DNA of 64,000 nucleotides from DASWJZ01 sp963739005 (GTDB lineage Bacteria > Pseudomonadota > Alphaproteobacteria > Rhizobiales > Afifellaceae): positions 1-64,000 of the forward strand of contig CAVTYQ010000005.1 in NCBI GenBank assembly GCA_963739005.1. The letters run 5' to 3'. Shown here piece by piece: positions 18,296 through 27,602 of this stretch (positions are counted from its first letter, which is position 1; the number at the start of each line of letters is the position of its first letter). A model generated the notes under the pieces. That model saw nothing but the letters and a program-made list of their open reading frames with translations, did not search any database and was not told the DNA's origin. The position numbers and the translations under genes were made by a program.

Positions 18296-20665
18296 TCACG
18301 CGGCGCCCTGCTGCCTCTGGTCCTGCTCCTCCGCTTGGTCCTCGTTCTCGCTTGAAGCATCTTCGAGCTTTGGAACGGACTGCGATCCGTAGCCGTAATA
18401 ATCGGTGTCGCCATAGCCATAGCCATAGCCGTAGCCGTAACCGTAGGTGTGGCCGACGTTGCGCGCATTGAATTTGCTGAGGAGCGCGCCGACCATCTGC
18501 GCGCGCGCGAAATGCAGGCGCTTGAGCGCCGCCCGCGTGACGCCGCGGCGCGTACGCCCGGCCTCGACGACGAGCAGCGTGCCGTTCGCGATGCTTGCCA
18601 AGAGGGGCGCATCGGCGATCCCCATCACCGGCGGGCCGTCGACGATCACCACATCGAATTTCTCGCTCGCAACGGCCAAGAGCGACGCCATCTTCGGGCC
18701 GGCAAGCAGCTCCGCTGGGTTGGGCGGCAGCCGTCCGCTCGCCATCAGGGTAAGTCCCTTTTGCTCCGTGCGTTGGAAGACGCCAGGTGGAAGTGAATTG
18801 CTGGTCAGATAGTTTGAAAGTCCGACCGTCGCTGGGGCGCTCAGTCGCGTGTGCAGCGAGGGATTCCGGAGGTCGGCGTCGATCAGGAGGACTCTCATCC
18901 CGAGCTGCGCGAAGTTCTTACCCAAGGCGAGGGCGGTTGTGGACTTTCCTTCGCCGGGTCGCGAGCTGGTCACTAAGAGAGTCTTCGGCGCGCCCTCAGG
19001 CGTCGAGAACTGCAGCGCTGTTCGAAGTGAGCGATATGCCTCGGCGAGCGACGACCGCGGGTCCGCAAGCGCCTGAACGAAATCATCCTCGTTTTCGGAG
19101 ACCGGGATAATGCCGAGAGCGGGGAGGCCGAGGCCGGCTTCGATGTCCTCAGGCACCTTGAAGGTGTCGTCGAGGAACTCAATCCCGAAGGCCGCAAGCC
19201 CGCCACTGAAGAGCCCGAACGCCAGCGCCAGAGCAAGGTTGAGCGAAAGCTTTGGCTTTGAAGGTTTGTCCGGGAGTTCCGCCTTGTCGACGATCGACAC
19301 GTTGTTCGTGCCAACAGCGCCTTCCACGCCGACTTCCTTGAAGCGCTGCAAGAGGCCATCATAGAGCTGCCGGTTGGTGTCAACCTCGCGCTGCAGAATA
19401 CGGTACTGAATACCCCGACTATCAAGGTCGAGCGACTCGTTCTTCAGGGCTTCCATGTCCTGCTTGAGGCTGTCTTCCTGCGCCTTCGCGGCCACGAAGT
19501 CGGCGCGAAGCGAGTCCTTGACCACGTCGACGGCTTCCTTGATTTGCCGGTCAATCTCGTCGATTTGCGCCTTGATCTTGGTCATCTCCGGGTAGGCCGG
19601 TTTGAAAAAGCCAAGCTGATTTTGGTACTGGGCAGCGAGATCGGCACGTTTCTCGCGCATGTTCTGAATCGACTGGTCGCTCAATATCTGCGGAATCGAA
19701 AGGCCATCGGTCGCTTCCGCCTGCACCAGCGTCTCTTGTGCCTTCAGCCGCTGGCGGCTCGCATCGGAGAGCTGTGTGTTGAGCGCCTGCAGATTCGCGC
19801 TGACAAGGCTCTGGCGGTCGTCGACGTTGACGATCTTTTCGGCCTGCGCATAGGCGACGAGTTGCTTCTCCGAATCCTCGAGCTTGACCTTCAGCTCCTT
19901 CAACCGGTCTTGCAGGAAGTTCCGCGCGTAGGAGGAAGCGTCGTAGCGGCGCTGCAGCGTGAGCGACACGAAGGTGTTGGCGACCGCGTTGGCGATCCTC
20001 TGCGCCCAACTAGGACTGGGCGATTCAAAAGTCAGCCGCACCACGCGGGAATTTCCAACCGGCTGTACCGATAGGTTTTTGAGCAGCTTGTCGGCTGCGC
20101 CTTTTTGGAGTTCGGCTACGTCGATGTCGTCGCCTGTCGCAGGCGTGCTGCTGAACGCGCTTCGAAGCTTCTCCCCGAGCTTAGCCCACGGCGCCAATGC
20201 TCCGTGCCCAGTGAACTTCTGCAACTCCTCCACGCTGAAGTTCGAGACGATCTCCTCGGCAAGCGACCGGCTCTTCAGGATCTCATATTGTGTCGCGTAA
20301 AAGGCAGCGTCGGTGCCAAGATCGGTCTGCACCTCCTGGACGTTGAGAATCTTCGCCGGCTCGCGATCGATCTGGAGCGTGGCGCTCGCCTCATAGATCG
20401 GTGTCGAGAGGAATGTGACCAGAAGCCCGATGCACATGAACACGAAGGCCGTGCCGAGTACGATCCATCGATGCCGGAACAAGATCCAGAAGTAACGATG
20501 GAGGTCGTGGATGAAGCTGCCTTCATCGTCCTCGTGAAAACCGCCGTTTTCGACCGGATAGCCCGATACCGGCTGCCAAACCTCACGCGCTCCTTGCGGG
20601 GCAACGGCCGGCAACCGTTCTTGCGGTGATCCGGTCCAGCCGCCTCGCTCGGGAAGTTCGTTCAT
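18296..20665 (-). CDS. Wzc/ExoP-type polysaccharide co-polymerase and tyrosine autokinase
   Basis: 789 residues, intact. A Wzz domain with first membrane helix (IVLGTAFVFMCIGLLVTFL) near residue 70; long coiled-coil periplasmic part (residues about 150-440) including the G-rich GNVR motif region (ILQREVDTNRQLYDGLLQRF); second helix (LALALAFGLFSGGLAAFG). The cytoplasmic BY-kinase has Walker A SSRPGEGKST (about 565-574), Walker A' LLIDADLR (about 595) and Walker B VVIVDGPPV (about 673). The C-terminal tail carries a Tyr cluster, alternating Tyr and Gly, then DTDYYGYG. It controls chain length and export with Wza; dephosphorylation is likely by the CpsB-type phosphatase two genes upstream. Confidence 0.93.
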   Translation of the reverse strand: MNELPERGGWTGSPQERLPAVAPQGAREVWQPVSGYPVENGGFHEDDEGSFIHDLHRYFWILFRHRWIVLGTAFVFMCIGLLVTFLSTPIYEASATLQIDREPAKILNVQEVQTDLGTDAAFYATQYEILKSRSLAEEIVSNFSVEELQKFTGHGALAPWAKLGEKLRSAFSSTPATGDDIDVAELQKGAADKLLKNLSVQPVGNSRVVRLTFESPSPSWAQRIANAVANTFVSLTLQRRYDASSYARNFLQDRLKELKVKLEDSEKQLVAYAQAEKIVNVDDRQSLVSANLQALNTQLSDASRQRLKAQETLVQAEATDGLSIPQILSDQSIQNMREKRADLAAQYQNQLGFFKPAYPEMTKIKAQIDEIDRQIKEAVDVVKDSLRADFVAAKAQEDSLKQDMEALKNESLDLDSRGIQYRILQREVDTNRQLYDGLLQRFKEVGVEGAVGTNNVSIVDKAELPDKPSKPKLSLNLALALAFGLFSGGLAAFGIEFLDDTFKVPEDIEAGLGLPALGIIPVSENEDDFVQALADPRSSLAEAYRSLRTALQFSTPEGAPKTLLVTSSRPGEGKSTTALALGKNFAQLGMRVLLIDADLRNPSLHTRLSAPATVGLSNYLTSNSLPPGVFQRTEQKGLTLMASGRLPPNPAELLAGPKMASLLAVASEKFDVVIVDGPPVMGIADAPLLASIANGTLLVVEAGRTRRGVTRAALKRLHFARAQMVGALLSKFNARNVGHTYGYGYGYGYGYGDTDYYGYGSQSVPKLEDASSENEDQAEEQDQRQQGAA
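18411..18446 (-). repeat. hexanucleotide repeat coding the Tyr-Gly tail of the Wzc-type kinase
   Basis: Six tandem 6-base units (CCATAG three times, then CCGTAG, CCGTAA, CCGTAG on the plus strand) encode alternating Gly-Tyr in the kinase tail. In-frame gain or loss of units would change the number of phosphorylatable tyrosines without a frameshift. Confidence 0.8.
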
Positions 20666-20697
20666 TTTCGGTCGCCCAAAAGCGCTTGAGTCAAAGG

Positions 20698-21429
20698 TTA
20701 GAGTGCCGAGACGGCGGTGAACAACCCGAAAGCGGGAAGAGCATCACGCATGCCGCCGAGCGCCGTGCTGATTGCCGAGGTGTCGACGACGACGATATCG
20801 CCGCCGTAGAGAACCGGGTCCTCGGCCGTGCCCGCTCGGATCGCTCTCAGATCGAACTTCGCGACCATCTTTTTCTGATGCACTGTGCGAAAGACGACAA
20901 TGCCTCGCGCGTTGGCGCCCCTTGCGAGGCCGCCCGCGAGCGCCACCGTTTGGAGCAGCGTCGTCTGCCCGCTAAGCGGGACCATCCCGGGCTTCATCAC
21001 AGCGCCATCGACGGTCACCTGCTGGCTGTTGGCTTCTTTGACGAAGACGCTGACCTGCGCCGACTGCAGGTATTTCGCCTCGAGCTTCGTCTTGATCTCT
21101 TTCTCGAGCTCTGCAACCGTCTTGCCGGCGGCCTGAACGGCGCCAATGAGCGGCATGCCGATCTCGCCGCTCGCGCTCACCTTCACCGTCTGGCTAAGGT
21201 CTGGGACCTGGAAGACCGACACGTCGAGGACATCCAAGGGCCCGATTCGGTATTCCGCCTGTACCGCATTCGGCGCTGCCGAGAGCACCTCCGGAGGCGG
21301 AAGCGCAGCGGTCTGTTGAGCCTGGCCGGCGGTGCTGCCAGTCGGTCCCGGCCCACCGGCCGTACATCCGCATAGTGCGCCGATCAGAACTAAGCTCGCG
21401 GCAATACGCACGAAGAACTCGGCCGCCAT
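20698..21429 (-). CDS. Wza/KpsD-type polysaccharide export lipoprotein
   Basis: 243 residues from ATG 21429 (an upstream ATG at 21471 is in frame but would bury the signal). Lipoprotein signal VRIAASLVLIGALCGC, lipobox LIGALC-GC, so it is anchored by acylated Cys in the outer membrane. Poly_export domain (EYRIGPLDVLDVSVFQVPDL, SGEIGMPLIGAVQAAGKTVA) and one SLBB domain (VTVDGAVMKPGMVPLSGQTT, LLQTVALAGGLARGA). About 100 residues shorter than Wza, like ExoF/OtnA-type proteins of alphaproteobacteria. It lies 32 bases before the Wzc-type gene, with which it should form the trans-envelope export channel. Confidence 0.9.
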   Translation of the reverse strand: MAAEFFVRIAASLVLIGALCGCTAGGPGPTGSTAGQAQQTAALPPPEVLSAAPNAVQAEYRIGPLDVLDVSVFQVPDLSQTVKVSASGEIGMPLIGAVQAAGKTVAELEKEIKTKLEAKYLQSAQVSVFVKEANSQQVTVDGAVMKPGMVPLSGQTTLLQTVALAGGLARGANARGIVVFRTVHQKKMVAKFDLRAIRAGTAEDPVLYGGDIVVVDTSAISTALGGMRDALPAFGLFTAVSAL

Positions 21430-21467
21430 TTCCGCCCCCGTCCAAACCGCTTGGCCGACCTCCTGCA

Positions 21468-22241
21468 TCATGAGGTCCGCAAGCTTTGTGCCAAGGCTTC
21501 GCGCGGTCGCGGCGCCGGCAAATCATCGGGATCGTCGTTTTTCAAGATACCCGCAGGGCGCGTTCGCACCAAGTGCATCGCCTCCTCGCTCCCGAGCCTC
21601 TGTTCGACGGCATAGAAAGCATCGCTTAGGCCGGGTTTTCGCGCCTTTGTGTCATGCGCGTCCGACGCGATGATATGGACCAGTCCGTCCTCCAACATCC
21701 GTTCCGCCAAGCTCTGAGCGCGCCGCCCGAACCCGCCGAGGATGGACCGAGCGGTGATCTGCATCCACACGCCGGAGCGGACGAGGCGCTCTAACACCTC
21801 ATAATGTGATTCGACCCAGGATATCCGCTCCGGATGCGTGACAATTGGCAGGTATCCCGCGCTTATCAGAGCGAAGACTGACTCCTCGAACCTCGGAGGC
21901 AGCACGCCCTGAGGCGGCTCGAGTAGGAAATACCGCGACGTACCAAGTGGTTGCACGCGTCCGCTTCGAAGTCCCTCAAGCAGGTTCGGGTCGAGGTGGA
22001 CATCGGCGCCAGGGACCAGCAGGAGCGGGATTTCCGCCCGATCAAGCTCGACCTGAAGCGCAACAGTTGCGCTACAGATTTCCGGTCCGGAATTGTCGTA
22101 GACGCCCGGCGTGATGTGCGGCGTGCAGGCGAGGATTCCAACGCCGTCCGCGACGGCGATCCGAGCCATCTCAAGCGATTCGGCGAGACTCTTCGATCCG
22201 TCATCGAGATTCGGAAGCAGGTGACAATGAAGGTCGATCAC
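21468..22241 (-). CDS. CpsB/CapC-type protein-tyrosine phosphatase (PHP fold)
   Basis: 257 residues. PHP-family metal ligands are visible: MIDLHCHLLPNLDDG at the N-terminus, ACTPHITPGVY, PGADVHLDPNLL, PIVTHPERI and HIIASDAHDTK. This is the manganese-dependent tyrosine phosphatase family partnered with BY-kinases in polysaccharide export. It is immediately upstream of the export lipoprotein and kinase genes, so its substrate is probably the Tyr-rich tail of the Wzc-type protein. Cytoplasmic, no signal peptide. Confidence 0.92.
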   Translation of the reverse strand: MIDLHCHLLPNLDDGSKSLAESLEMARIAVADGVGILACTPHITPGVYDNSGPEICSATVALQVELDRAEIPLLLVPGADVHLDPNLLEGLRSGRVQPLGTSRYFLLEPPQGVLPPRFEESVFALISAGYLPIVTHPERISWVESHYEVLERLVRSGVWMQITARSILGGFGRRAQSLAERMLEDGLVHIIASDAHDTKARKPGLSDAFYAVEQRLGSEEAMHLVRTRPAGILKNDDPDDLPAPRPREALAQSLRTS

Positions 22242-22432
22242 ACTCTGCGCCTATCTCGGGTCCGACACCGCTCGCGAACGAATTTCGCTGCTGCGTCGCG
22301 CGCGCATTTTCGCCAATTCGCTCAACCGAGACAGCCTCAATCGTCAGCTCAAAAATTGCGCGAAAAGAGTGGCGGGATTGCGGACGAGACCACTGACGAT
22401 AGAGCAGACTTCATCGCTGTCCGCGGGCGCGA

Positions 22433-22861
22433 TCAGCCCTCGTGCACATCGCCAGGGCGATTTTGTTTTCGCCAAATACCGGCACCCTCGAGCGATGCGA
22501 AGACTAGGAGCGCTATCGCGATCCCTGCGAGGTCCGCCATCCAATCGAGGAATTCTGCGTCACGTGCGATGAATGGAGCCGCTTGCAGGAGTTCGATCGC
22601 CCCACCAAGCGCGGCCAAACCCAGCGCAACAATGAATCTGCGCCCTGGTCCCCAGGCAGCGATCGCCAAGAGCTCAAGGACCAGGAATGAGAGTCCGTGC
22701 GCCGATTTGTCGCCGATCAAGGGGAGGCGCAAAGGTTGCGGCGGCGGATGAAGGGCGAGGAAGAGGACACACCCAAGGACGACCCAAAAAGCCAATTTTA
22801 TTGCCCGTCTGAGATGGGCGGCGGCCCGGTATGTTTTCATCTGCGATTTCGATCCAAACAC
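22433..22861 (-). CDS. VanZ-like small membrane protein
   Basis: 142 residues with four membrane segments: KLAFWVVLGCVLFLALHPP, GLSFLVLELLAIAAWG, FIVALGLAALGGAIELLQA and MADLAGIAIALLVFASL. The DKSAHGLSFLVLE and GGAIELLQ...RDAEFLDWMADLAGIAI motifs match the VanZ family (PF04892). A second start, Met at 22840, is possible. Paralogues lie at 36260-36643 (intact) and 32028-32230 (remnant). First gene of the minus-strand series that continues into the phosphatase and export genes; the function of VanZ-like proteins in exopolysaccharide loci is not established. Confidence 0.8.
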   Translation of the reverse strand: MFGSKSQMKTYRAAAHLRRAIKLAFWVVLGCVLFLALHPPPQPLRLPLIGDKSAHGLSFLVLELLAIAAWGPGRRFIVALGLAALGGAIELLQAAPFIARDAEFLDWMADLAGIAIALLVFASLEGAGIWRKQNRPGDVHEG

Positions 22862-22999
22862 GACTGGAAGCGAGCATCCGGGTTCGGCCGCTATCGAGAA
22901 AAGAGACTCGACTCCAGCGTCACTGTTCTGCCAACTTAAATAGGCAAGCTAGACAAGTGCGCGCGAACTTGTTCGAGCGAGCATTTTGTTGGGTGTCTC

Positions 23000-23215
23000 A
23001 TGTCGTGGATGCGGTTGCCGTTGTATTTTGGCACGCTGAAAGTCAAACCGCGCGGGCAATTGCGGCGGGAAGAGATTTACCGCAACGTTCCGGTCTTCAA
23101 GGTCGGCAGCGCCTATTTCGTTTGGCAGTCGAACGCTGCGCGCCGGCGAACACAAAGTGCCCGCGCTAAAGAGAACGTCTCATCCGAGCGCAGGGACCTG
23201 AGCGATCTGACCTGA
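23000..23215 (+). CDS. small conserved protein, MSW.RLPL..GTLKVKP family (copy 1)
   Basis: 71 residues, starting MSWMRLPLYFGTLKVKPRG and continuing LRREEIYRNVPVFKVGSAYF. A second copy at 36917-37108 shares the first ~45 residues, and most base differences between the two fall on third positions (for example CTG/CTT, AAA/AAG, GGC/GGA), which shows selection on the protein. The C-termini are polar and unrelated. Basic, no membrane segment, no known domain. In both places it lies 140-270 bases from a divergent VanZ-like gene and is followed by a GC-rich hairpin. Confidence 0.6.
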   Translation: MSWMRLPLYFGTLKVKPRGQLRREEIYRNVPVFKVGSAYFVWQSNAARRRTQSARAKENVSSERRDLSDLT

Positions 23216-23293
23216 CTGCTGCTGTTCACCGTATCCGTCATTCATTTCTTGGCTTCATGTAGGCGCGCCGTTATCGAGACGCGAGGCTTTGCC

Positions 23294-23322
23294 AAAAAAG
23301 AAGCGGCGCGATGGCGCCGCTT
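23294..23322. terminator. GC-rich hairpin with A/T tracts (copy 1)
   Basis: Stem AAGCGGCGC / GCGCCGCTT with a 4-base loop (23301-23322). An A6 run on its left makes a minus-strand intrinsic terminator (stem followed by CTTTTTT); on the plus strand only TTT follows. The same arrangement recurs at 37158-37185, both times just after the small MSW gene. Confidence 0.6.
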
Positions 23323-23344
23323 TGGACAGACTGAGGTCTTCTGA

Positions 23345-23497
23345 CAGCCCCACGTATACCACAAGACCCTTAGTCGGCGTACGGATTTCGAGTGCGACAT
23401 ATGGCTCCGAGCTCGCCAATGCGGCGGGGTCGATTCGAACGATCGTGGCGAAGGGGTCTTCGGGTATTGGGTCTATCGCTGGCGGCGATGGGCTTAG
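23345..23497 (+). pseudogene. diverged copy of the YRWRGWA microprotein
   Basis: Open frame without ATG that ends GYWVYRWRRWA at 23495-23497. Only the last ~11 residues are shared with the copies at 27822-27923 and 32178-32288, and no good start is visible, so it may be a remnant. The minus strand is also open here (23255-23539), but that frame runs through the hairpin and is less likely. Confidence 0.35.
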
Positions 23498-23649
23498 TCT
23501 CCTGGTTGCCAGCCAACGCGGGCCTCGTCTCGCGAGCAAGCTGCGACGTTAGCCGAGCACTCAGTCACGCCGTGACCGCCTTCGCCGCCTTGGGGTCAAA
23601 AAAGCGGACACGGGCGGGCCGCCACAGAACCGGAAGAAGCTGCCCGATC

Positions 23650-23790
23650 GTCGCCCCTCTCCAAGTAGAACTCGGTGCGTTAGGTCGATCGCATTGCGCA
23701 GCGGATTGATCAGCGTCAGGCATTGGAGCGGCGTGACCAGGAGCTGGTCGAAGGTCCCGTCCTCCCGCTCGCGCGCTACAGGCCGGCTCG
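23650..23790 (-). pseudogene. remnant of an ABC-2 type permease (YhhJ-like)
   Basis: The minus strand reads AREREDGTFDQLLVTPL, the hallmark of YhhJ/YbhR-type ABC-2 exporter permeases, followed almost directly by LTLINPLRNAIDLTHRVLL, which in intact permeases lies roughly 100 residues further on. The intervening membrane region is deleted and no start is present. This is a clear gene fossil. Confidence 0.65.
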
Positions 23791-24321
23791 ATACCAATCT
23801 CCGATCGGGGCTATCCATTCGAAATGGAAATAGCGCAACCGTTCATTGTAGAACAGCCCCGGTCGTCCACGCCGAATAACCTCGCATCTACCTCGTAATA
23901 CTTGACTAAAGATGAGTAGTGATGGGATGATTTCAAATATACGACAATAGATTTTCTCGAATTGAGGAGACGGAAACCCTATGAGCAAAGGGTAGCGTTG
24001 AAGTATCCCATCGCCTTAATATCGACATACATTACGCGGATGGTTATCCGACTAAAGACGGCTTGTGTTCACTGTGCACATTCGCGGGAGGCGATTTGTC
24101 GATATGTGAACGCTTAAATTCAACTTCCACTTCATTTTTAGACGAAGCGCGCTGATTGCGGCCGCTTGCTGCCGCCACAGATTGTGTGTGCGAACGTTTG
24201 CGGTATCGCGGCGGGATGAAGAGGAAGTCGCCAGGTTTTGCGGGCGTGAGGCTTATCGCCGTGCGGCCGTCAGATACCGCGCGGCCTGGTTCGCAAGCGA
24301 AACAACCTGATGGAGGTCGAC
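23791..24321. other. intergenic, no supported gene
   Basis: Less GC-rich than its surroundings around 23880-24060. Several short open frames exist on both strands but none has protein-like composition. The 3' end is the leader of the nuclease-like gene. Confidence 0.5.
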
Positions 24322-24810
24322 GTGAAGTCGATTTGGAAACAGTCGGGAAAGCTCGCCGGGGCGACATGTATTGCCCTTCTTTGCTCCCTGTCGCCGGAAG
24401 TCGGAGCCCACGCCGGCGACTCACTTTACGGCACCGTCACGGCAGTGAAGCGTGCCGATCTCATCACCCTAGACTACGGCGCCGGGAGCTACGACATCCG
24501 GCTTGCTGGTGTTGCGATTCCCGACGATGCCGCCATCGCCGAAAGGGCCACGCAATACGCTGCGAAGCTGTTGCTCAACCGGAAAGCCAGGCTTCGCTTT
24601 GAAGGCCGCACGACGGATGGCGTGATGGTCGGTCGGATCTACACCGATGATCCGGACATCGGGATCAACGACGTCGGCTTGGAGTTGGTGCGGGCAGGGA
24701 TGGCCGTGCCGGAGAAGGATGTCGGCGAGTACAAATACGGCGAGCTCGATCAGGCGGTGAGAGAGGCTCAGTCGAGAAAGTACGGCGTGTGGAAGGAGAT
24801 CCGACAGTAG
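24322..24810 (+). CDS. secreted staphylococcal-nuclease-like (SNc) protein
   Basis: About 162 residues. GTG 24322 is preferred because GGAGG lies 6 bases upstream; ATG 24310 in the same frame overlaps that site. Signal peptide (KLAGATCIALLCSLSPEVGAHA). SNc fold: LYGTVTAVKRADLITLDYG, YDIRLAGVAIPDD, AERATQYAAKLLLNRKARLR, MVGRIYTDD, LELVRAGMAVPEK and a YGVWKEI end. The two catalytic arginines have counterparts (IRLAG and VGRIY), but the usual DGDT and D.PE segments are replaced by RADL and AIPDD, so nuclease activity is doubtful. It lies 21 bases before the BNR/VWD gene and may be co-transcribed. Confidence 0.75.
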   Translation: MKSIWKQSGKLAGATCIALLCSLSPEVGAHAGDSLYGTVTAVKRADLITLDYGAGSYDIRLAGVAIPDDAAIAERATQYAAKLLLNRKARLRFEGRTTDGVMVGRIYTDDPDIGINDVGLELVRAGMAVPEKDVGEYKYGELDQAVREAQSRKYGVWKEIRQ

Positions 24811-24831
24811 TTCCACGAGTAGGAGGCAACG

Positions 24832-27448
24832 ATGATAGGCCGCTTAGACAAAACGCGAGTATCGTGGGTGGTCGGTGCGGCGATTGCCGCGGTAGCCTTG
24901 ATCTCGCACGCGACGCCAGTCCGGGCTCAAATCGTTTCCGGCGCTGACGTAGATGCCTCGCAGAAAGCGGGCGACGACACTGAGTGCGCGATCGCCAAAA
25001 ATCCGGCGAATCCGCAACAGCTGTTTATGGCGTGCAACACCGCGTCGGCCGGAATCTTCGCGGCGCGGAGCACCGACGGGGGAGATACCTGGACCTTCCC
25101 CGATCCGGCCGACCGCACCATTGCCGACGGCGATGCGGGGCAAGGCGCCGCCGCGTGCTGCGACCCGACGCTCGCGTGGGATTCGTTCGGCAATCTCTAC
25201 ATCACCTATCTTGCGGCTCTGGTCGGCGGCTCGTCACCGAGCGTCGAGACGCTTCTCAGTACGGATGGTGGGCTGACGTTCACGACGATCGGCTCGTTTG
25301 CCGGGAGCCAAGACCAGCCCACCGTCGTCGCTGCGGACACGACGGCGCCCGGAGTGCCGGTCGCGCTGTGGATTGTTTGGAACCAGAGTGGTCAGATGCG
25401 TGCGCGCGGTGCTGCTGTCACCGGGCTCGGTACCGATCGGCGCATTCGGCGCCATGCAAACAATTCCTGGCACCAACAATTGCAGCTTTGGTGACGTGGC
25501 AATCGCGCCCGACGGCGTCGTCGTTCAGGCGTGTCAAAACCCGACGGGCGGGCAGGGGCCCGGCAATATTCTCGTCAATACCGATACGGACGGCCTCGGG
25601 CCGGGAAACTTCGGCGCTGCGACAACGGCAACGGCGACGAATGTCGGTGGGTTCGACTTCATACCCCCACAGAATGTCCGGTCGGTCGATGCCGAGGCGG
25701 GCCTTGCCTACGACCGCAATCCGGCAAGCCCACATTTCGGTCGGCTCTACCTCGTCTACACCGATGAAGTCGTCAACGAGGGCAACGATACCGACATCAT
25801 GCTGCGCTTCTCCGACGACAATGGTGCGAACTGGAGCGCTCCGCCGATACGGGTCAATGACGACCCGGCAGCGCCGGTTCGCAGCCAGTTCCTCCCGCGG
25901 ATCGCGACCAACCCGGCATCTGGCAATATCGCTGTGTGCTGGCACGACGCGCGGGCCTCGGCGACCAACACGGCCGTGCGGGAATTTTGCACCGTTGCGA
26001 CGCCGACCGGGGCTTCCCCCACATTTATCGCCAATGCCGCCGTCGCAGACGCGGCTTCGACGAGCAATGGGCTCGGCATCGAGTTCGGCGACTATTCCGG
26101 TCTGACCTATATCCCGGGCGGCGGACCGCCGGGCAACGCCCGCTTCGAACACCCGGTTTGGGGCGACACATCGAACTCGACCGGCAACAATCCTGATGGA
26201 ACGGCTCGGTTTGACGCGTACACGAACTGGGTCAGAGGCGGACCGACGACCAATGAAGGAGATCCTCATCTGACGACCGTCGACGGCATCCACTACGACT
26301 TTCAGCCGGCCGGCGAGTTCGTCGTGCTACGCAGTGCGGACGGTTTCGAGGTGCAAACCCGTCAGCGTGCGGTCGCGACGACATTCTTCCCGGGACCGAA
26401 TGCCTATACGGGTCTGGCGACCTGCGTCAGCCTGAACTCAGCTGTCGCTGCACGCGTCGGCAAGCACAGGGTCACCTATCAACCAAGACTCGACGGCCAA
26501 CCCAACTCGTCCGGCATGGAGCTCCGCGTTGACGGGGTTTTGACCGCGCTGATCGACGCCGGCGTTTCCCTTCCAGAAGGCGGACGGGTTGTGCGCTCGG
26601 CGGTCGGTGGCCTGGAAATTGAGTTTCCGAACGGCGCGCGACTGACCGCAACGCCCGCCTTCTGGCAGTCCCAAGGCCAATGGTACGTCAACGTCGGCGT
26701 CACTGGCGCTGAGGCCTATGAGGGGATCATGGGCGCGATCTCCCCCGGCGGCTGGTTGCCCGCGCTGCCGGACGGAACCTCTTTGGGGCCAAGGCCGGTC
26801 AGCCTTCCGGATCGCTACGACATGCTCAATCGGAAGTTCGCGGACGCTTGGCGGGTGACGAAAGGGACCAGTCTTTTCGACTACGCACCTGGAACGTCGA
26901 CCGACAGCTTCACGCTGCTCGGTTGGCCGAAGTCCGATCCCCCCTGCGATGTTCCAAAGCAGGAGCCTGTCAAGCCGGCGGAAAGGCCGGTCGCAGAAAG
27001 AGCCTGTCGCGAGGTGGTCGACAAGAACCGTCAAGTAGACTGCATGTTTGATGTCGAGGTGACCGGCGAGGTTGGCTTCGCGAAAACCTATCTCTTAACG
27101 GAGCGCCTTGAGCGCTTTGGAACGACAACATGGCTGACGCTCGAGTCACGCCCGGGTGGCGAGGGAAAGCCGACCCATTTCGTGGCGACGGTCAAGCCAC
27201 GATGGGCAGAGGCTGAAGGCATGCCGGCGGGCGCAGTGCAGTTCTTTCTGCATGGTCAGCGGTTCGGCGAGCCTGTTGCCCTCGATCGAGCTGGTCGCGC
27301 CCTGTGGGAGCCAAGGGGAATCGACTGGCAGAATTATCGGGTCTCTGCGCTTTTTCTGCCGGCAGAGAAGAGCCCGTTTCTCACGAGTTCGAGCACTGAG
27401 CTCGCTAATCCCGACCGGGGCAACACCGAAGTGTACCAATCGAAGTGA
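24832..27448 (+). pseudogene. secreted BNR-repeat and von Willebrand type D domain protein, one frameshift
   Basis: ATG 24832 after AGGAGG starts a signal peptide (VVGAAIAAVALISHATPVRA). The first ~200 residues are sialidase/BNR-like (FAARSTDGGDTWTFP, TLLSTDGGLTFTTIG). Near 25428 the frame shifts by one, and the second frame continues the BNR propeller (IMLRFSDDNGANWSAP, FLPRIATNPASGNIAVCWHD) to about 26230. From about 26257 a von Willebrand type D domain follows: GDPHLTTVDGIHYDFQPAG, EFVVLRSADGFEVQTRQ, GLEIEFPNGARL. The last ~170 residues are unassigned. The total of about 870 residues would be a large extracellular protein. One indel separates it from an intact gene. Confidence 0.75.
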
Positions 27449-27602
27449 TGGTCAACATTTGAGCCAGGGGCTGCGCCACCGGCGTGGCCCCGGTGTCACT
27501 CGACGCTGGACAACTGTGTAGACCCGTCTCACTTCCAGCGGGCGGTCAAGCAACGGCGCGCAAGCCCTCTCAGATCGCATTCCCTAGATATCTCGTCCGC
27601 CG

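Noticed and set aside
23255..23539. Minus-strand 94-codon protein
   Set aside because: It would run through the conserved GC hairpin and T tract, and the plus-strand YRWR block overlaps it; no homologue in the other module copies.
24984..26105. 373-codon plus-strand frame inside the BNR region
   Set aside because: Arg/Ser-rich shadow frame; the BNR motifs lie in the two other frames.
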